DNA of 64,000 nt, from contig OZ243937.1 of assembly GCA_965214085.1 (NCBI GenBank), forward strand, positions 3,038,001-3,102,000, read 5' to 3'. Under the pieces are notes generated by a model. That model saw nothing but the letters and a program-made list of their open reading frames with translations. It was not told where the DNA came from and made no database searches. This DNA is from UBA6055 sp965214085 (GTDB lineage: Bacteria > Chloroflexota > Anaerolineae > Aggregatilineales > Phototrophicaceae). Shown piece by piece: positions 61,228-64,000 of this stretch (position 1 is the stretch's first letter; each line of letters begins with the position of its first letter). Position numbers and translations under genes: made by a program.

Positions 61228-62108
61228 GCCTGGGTCTGCGCGCGCAAGAGCGAATTCGCCTGGCGGTCATCTACGTCCTGTGCGCCGTCGTGCTGATCTG
61301 GGCGCTGGCGCCGATTTACTGGGTGGCGGTCAGCAGCATCTCAACCCGCCGCGAGCTTTACGCCCAGCCCTACAAAATCTGGTTCCCCAGCGAGCCGACC
61401 TTCGAGTCCTACCATACGATTTTCACCCAGGGCGCCAAGTTCCGCGATGGCAGCTTCTCGCCCACCGCCGGCTTGATGAGCTCGGGCTTGCGCAACAGCC
61501 TCATCATCAGCGTGGCTTCGGCCGCCATCGTCACGCTGCTGGCCACCGGCGCCGGTTACGCCTTCGCCCGCATGGAATTCCGCGGCAAAAACGCCATCTT
61601 CCTGCTCATCATGCTGATGCTGCCGCTGCCCATATGGGTGTCGCTTATCGCGCTGTTTTTCATCATGACGCGGCTGGATCTGTTGGATACGCTGCTGGGG
61701 CTGGTGCTGATATTCGTCACGCTGCTGCTGCCGCTGGCGGTCTGGATGATGACCACCTTCGTGCGCGATATCCCCGGCGAGATTCAAGACGCCGCCCGCG
61801 TCGATGGCGCCGACCGCTGGCGACTGGTCTACAGCATTATCTTGCCCTTGGCGCGCCCGGGCATGGTGGCGGTCTTCCTGGTCGCCATGCTCACCACCTG
61901 GAACAACTTCCTCATCCCGCTGATCTTCAGCCGCACGGACGACTCGCAGCCGCTGACCATCGTGCTAACACTCTTCATCGGGCAGTACGAAGTCGCCTGG
62001 GAAGATATGTCCGCCGCTGCGGTGGTGACGATGCTGCCGCCCTTCCTGATGGCGCTCTTCTTCCAGCGCTACCTCGTGCGCGGCTTGACCATGGGCGCGG
62101 TGAAATAG
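61224..62108 (+). CDS. ABC sugar transporter permease 2 (MalG-type)
   Basis: A 294-residue permease with six helices and the EAA loop DAARVDGADRWRLVYSIILP (about 189-208). The MalG-type N-terminus has AVIYVLCAVVLIWALAPIYW (helix 1, about 12-31) and the loop VSSISTRRELYAQP. C-terminus ends RYLVRGLTMGAVK, typical. Coupled to permease 1 by ATGA. It completes the membrane part of a sugar importer; the operon ends at the M1 element copy 3. Confidence 0.92.
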   Translation: MSLGLRAQERIRLAVIYVLCAVVLIWALAPIYWVAVSSISTRRELYAQPYKIWFPSEPTFESYHTIFTQGAKFRDGSFSPTAGLMSSGLRNSLIISVASAAIVTLLATGAGYAFARMEFRGKNAIFLLIMLMLPLPIWVSLIALFFIMTRLDLLDTLLGLVLIFVTLLLPLAVWMMTTFVRDIPGEIQDAARVDGADRWRLVYSIILPLARPGMVAVFLVAMLTTWNNFLIPLIFSRTDDSQPLTIVLTLFIGQYEVAWEDMSAAAVVTMLPPFLMALFFQRYLVRGLTMGAVK

Positions 62109-62116
62109 CAGCTTTA

Positions 62117-62403
62117 AGGCATGTCCGCTACTCAAATTCCGATGACGTTACGATTAGTTGGGGTGGGCGCCGCGCATTTTGAGAGTCACGACACTATTGC
62201 CACCGAGGGCACAGAGAGATTCCGGGAAATATGGCGGATGGTCGAGTAAAAGAGTATCCACAGGTTCGCCGATTCTGTCTGTGGACTAAGATTGATGCCT
62301 ATCCTCTGTGTACTCTATCAAACTCGGTGAACTCGGTGGCAAAGATGTCAAGTATTCGCCTAAACCGAGCGAGCGGCAGCTGAGTCACCGTACCGGACAA
62401 ACC
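62117..62403. mobile_element. M1 element, copy 3 (diverged)
   Basis: 287 bp with ends AGGCATGTCCGCTACTC and GTACCGGACAAACC. CTTTA (62112-62116) and ATTTA (62404-62408) flank it, four of five matching. It lacks part of the left tract (about 20 bp). It starts 9 bp after the last permease gene. Confidence 0.82.
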
Positions 62404-62416
62404 ATTTAGTTTTGGC

Positions 62417-63457
62417 TCACAGGCTTGGTACGGACAGGCCAAGCCCCTGCGCGCAGGCGCTGATCTCGCTCCAGGTGGCGGCGGGCAAGTCTATGCCCTG
62501 CGCCAGCCGCTGGCGCCGGTTGCGCGCCTCGACCTCGCCCGGGTACAGCACCTCGCCCTCCAGCGGGTCGGTCTTCACGAAGTCGATTACGGTGTCGACT
62601 TGCTTCTGGAAGACATCAACCGGCCCGAAGCGCCCGATGTCGATCATCAGAATCACCGTGCCCCAGCGGTCTTCCAGCGGCGGCTGATTCTCCGAGCGCA
62701 GCGACGCCATCAGGCTGAAAAGCCCGACCATCATCGCCAGCGCGTAACCCTTGTGCCCGACGTATGGCAAGCCCATCGGCCGCAGCGCGCCGCCCTCTTT
62801 GAGCTTAGTCGGGTCGGAAGTGGGCTGCCAATCGGCATCCACTATCCAGTCGCCCGGCAGCTGCTCGCCTTTGTCCACCGCCACCATGACCTTGCCCGCC
62901 GCCGAAATCGAGGTGGCGAAATCGAGCAGCACCGTGCCGCGGGTGGCGCTGGGGAAACCCATGGCGATGGGGTTGGCGCCGATTTTGCGCCCGGTGCCAT
63001 TCAGCGGCACCACCACCGAGCGCGGCCCGCCGATGCAGCCGTCCCAAATCATCGAGGCCATGCCGGCTTCCGCGCCCATCTCGGCGTAAGTCCCGATGCG
63101 CCCGGTATGCCCCTCGTGGTACATCGAGACCAAGCCGACGCCCTGGGCGCGCGCTTTGTCGATGGCGATCTCTGTCGCTTGCTTGGCGATCACCTGGCCA
63201 AAGGTCCAATTGCCGCAGATCTGCGCCATCGAGGCCGTCTCTTCGACGACCTCCGGCTCGGCGGTTGGTTTGAGATCGTCCTTTTCGATTGAGCGCACAT
63301 AATGCGGCGTGCGGATGACGCCATGCGAGTCGTGCCCGGCTAAATTGGCGTCCACCAGGTGCGCCGCTACGATGTCGGCGTAGTCGGCTCGCGCGCCGGC
63401 GGCGGCCAATATCTGGGCGATAGTCTCGGACAGTTGATTGGCTTTTATGGTTGGCAT
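62417..63457 (-). CDS. Ldh-family oxidoreductase (malate/L-lactate/ureidoglycolate dehydrogenase type)
   Basis: The 346-residue NAD(P)-dependent dehydrogenase starts at the ATG at 63457 (MPTIKANQLSETIAQ), preceded by AAAGGAAT. The catalytic His and substrate loop is in LAGHDSHGVIRTPHYV (about 39-54). The rest has GRKIGANPIAMGFPSATRG (about 163-181), VLLDFATSISAAGKVMVAV (about 183-201) and PYVGHKGYALAMMVGLFSLM (about 234-253), all family hallmarks. It may oxidise 2-hydroxy acids; co-occurrence with a sugar transporter could suggest use of a sugar acid (inference). Confidence 0.9.
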   Translation of the reverse strand: MPTIKANQLSETIAQILAAAGARADYADIVAAHLVDANLAGHDSHGVIRTPHYVRSIEKDDLKPTAEPEVVEETASMAQICGNWTFGQVIAKQATEIAIDKARAQGVGLVSMYHEGHTGRIGTYAEMGAEAGMASMIWDGCIGGPRSVVVPLNGTGRKIGANPIAMGFPSATRGTVLLDFATSISAAGKVMVAVDKGEQLPGDWIVDADWQPTSDPTKLKEGGALRPMGLPYVGHKGYALAMMVGLFSLMASLRSENQPPLEDRWGTVILMIDIGRFGPVDVFQKQVDTVIDFVKTDPLEGEVLYPGEVEARNRRQRLAQGIDLPAATWSEISACAQGLGLSVPSL

Positions 63458-63657
63458 AAATAATTCCTTTGTACTCTCGGTTACGCGTTGGCAAATTAGT
63501 TTGCCCATCGGCATATTTTATTCGTACCGCTTGTCATCCGCGCGACAGTGTCACACGAACAAACACCACAATACTCTAACGCATCGCCGCGCTGCCGTCT
63601 AACATCCGACGCGAAAGGACGACCATGTCGGTCGCCCTTGTCTGTGCCCCAGTAAAA

Positions 63658-63799
63658 CCAAGAAAGTCATGCCAAGAAGCGCGCCGTGTAGGGGCGACCA
63701 ATCTGGTCGCCCGCTTCCGCTGCGCCTGGTGGTTTCGGGCGACATGGTATGTCGCCCCTACAGATCGTTGCTTTGGTAAAATTCGCATGACTAACTTGG
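63658..63799. repeat. BIME (copy X3), complete
   Basis: Outer repeats CCAAGAAAGTCATGC (63658-63672) and GCATGACTAACTTGG (63785-63799). Two head-to-head REPs: GTAGGGGCGACCAATC... (63688-63712) and ...TATGTCGCCCCTAC (63737-63761), with a 24-bp spacer. A further GACCATGTCGGTCGCCC palindrome lies at 63621 on. The 394-bp gap 63458-63851 is made of these. Confidence 0.8.
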
Positions 63800-63851
63800 A
63801 ACTACTTCTGTGTCTCTGTGGCAAAAGAACTGTGTCAACTACGCGCGAGGA

Positions 63852-64000
63852 TCAAATCCCCGTCACATCCACAAACCAGCGCTCCAGCTCCCGCTCCATG
63901 ACCGCAACCCGCTGCGGTTGCTGCGCGGCCAGATCCTGACGCTCGAAGGGGTCGTCCGCGATGTTGAACAACAGAGGCGCGGGCGGGTCTGGCACTGTCC
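63852..64000 (-). CDS. Sulfatase, C-terminal end (partial)
   Basis: Open to the window edge on the reverse strand, with the stop (TGA) at 63852-63854. The visible 48 residues read LLFNIADDPFERQDLAAQQ followed by PQRVAVMERELERWFVDVTG. This is the C-terminal signature of arylsulfatase-like enzymes (L.D...DP.E..NLA, then L...L..W). The catalytic Cys/Ser region lies beyond the window. It would share an orientation with the Ldh-type gene and could be part of a sulfated-sugar utilisation cluster with the ABC transporter, as an inference. Confidence 0.75.
   Translation of the reverse strand, partial: TVPDPPAPLLFNIADDPFERQDLAAQQPQRVAVMERELERWFVDVTGI

Overview
This is a bacterial chromosome segment, moderately GC-rich, with about 60 real genes. 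I infer a Chloroflexota (Anaerolineae-like) host. The support is indirect: a LysM-CAP secreted protein with a TPT-rich linker, VanW and DUF4013 envelope proteins, an F420 ligase-like CofE, fused CoA-transferase, and abundant GTAGGGGCGA palindromes. No rRNA or tRNA gene and no CRISPR array was seen.

Layout. 0-15.6 kb: a partial MFS transporter, DUF308 protein, rlmB-cysS, a GT4/esterase/GNAT operon, PhyH dioxygenase, a lone rpsD, a sulfotransferase-like protein, a tandemly duplicated coiled-coil gene, crotonase and GT9. 16-27.3 kb: DUF4013, PIN-TRAM, two small coiled-coil genes, pepF, rfaE2-like cytidylyltransferase, an atypical kinase and a large TSP3/SH3/WD40 secreted protein. 27.6-38.1 kb: an IS982 element, cofE, a candidate small RNA, a double SWIM protein, VanW, sucrase/ferredoxin-like protein, and a split fetA...fetB pair with trmD, GNAT and yjjX between. 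38.1-40.8 kb: a small accessory island attached to the 3' end of fetB, with a DUF433/DUF5615 toxin-antitoxin pair and an AAA ATPase-PIN pair. 40.9-57.1 kb: YcaQ-like protein, a vWA membrane protein, FAD oxidase, a Fur-thiolase-CoA transferase operon, class IV aminotransferase, CAP-LysM, ECF sigma factor, subtilase and a TPP enzyme. 58.1-64 kb: a sugar ABC transporter operon split by a REP-associated transposase, an Ldh-type dehydrogenase and the end of a sulfatase.

The most striking content is intergenic. Three families of short non-coding elements with terminal inverted repeats and target duplications can be defined by eye: M1 (about 300 bp, 5-bp duplications, three copies), M2 (356-383 bp, 8-bp duplications, two full copies and one truncated) and M3 (about 190-400 bp, termini CAGGGCAATCGCATCAAA, 10-bp duplications, about ten copies or remnants). 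M3 sits inside M2 at the same point in all copies, so the composite itself has moved. M1 and M3 share subterminal CACAGAG tracts. A fourth family is a GTAG-footed REP/BIME palindrome, and a RAYT (Y1 HUH transposase) gene flanked by inverted copies of that palindrome lies at 59.6-60.2 kb. A second area of interest is the island at the fetB 3' end, where a 66-bp copy of the end of fetB is repeated beyond the toxin-antitoxin pair.
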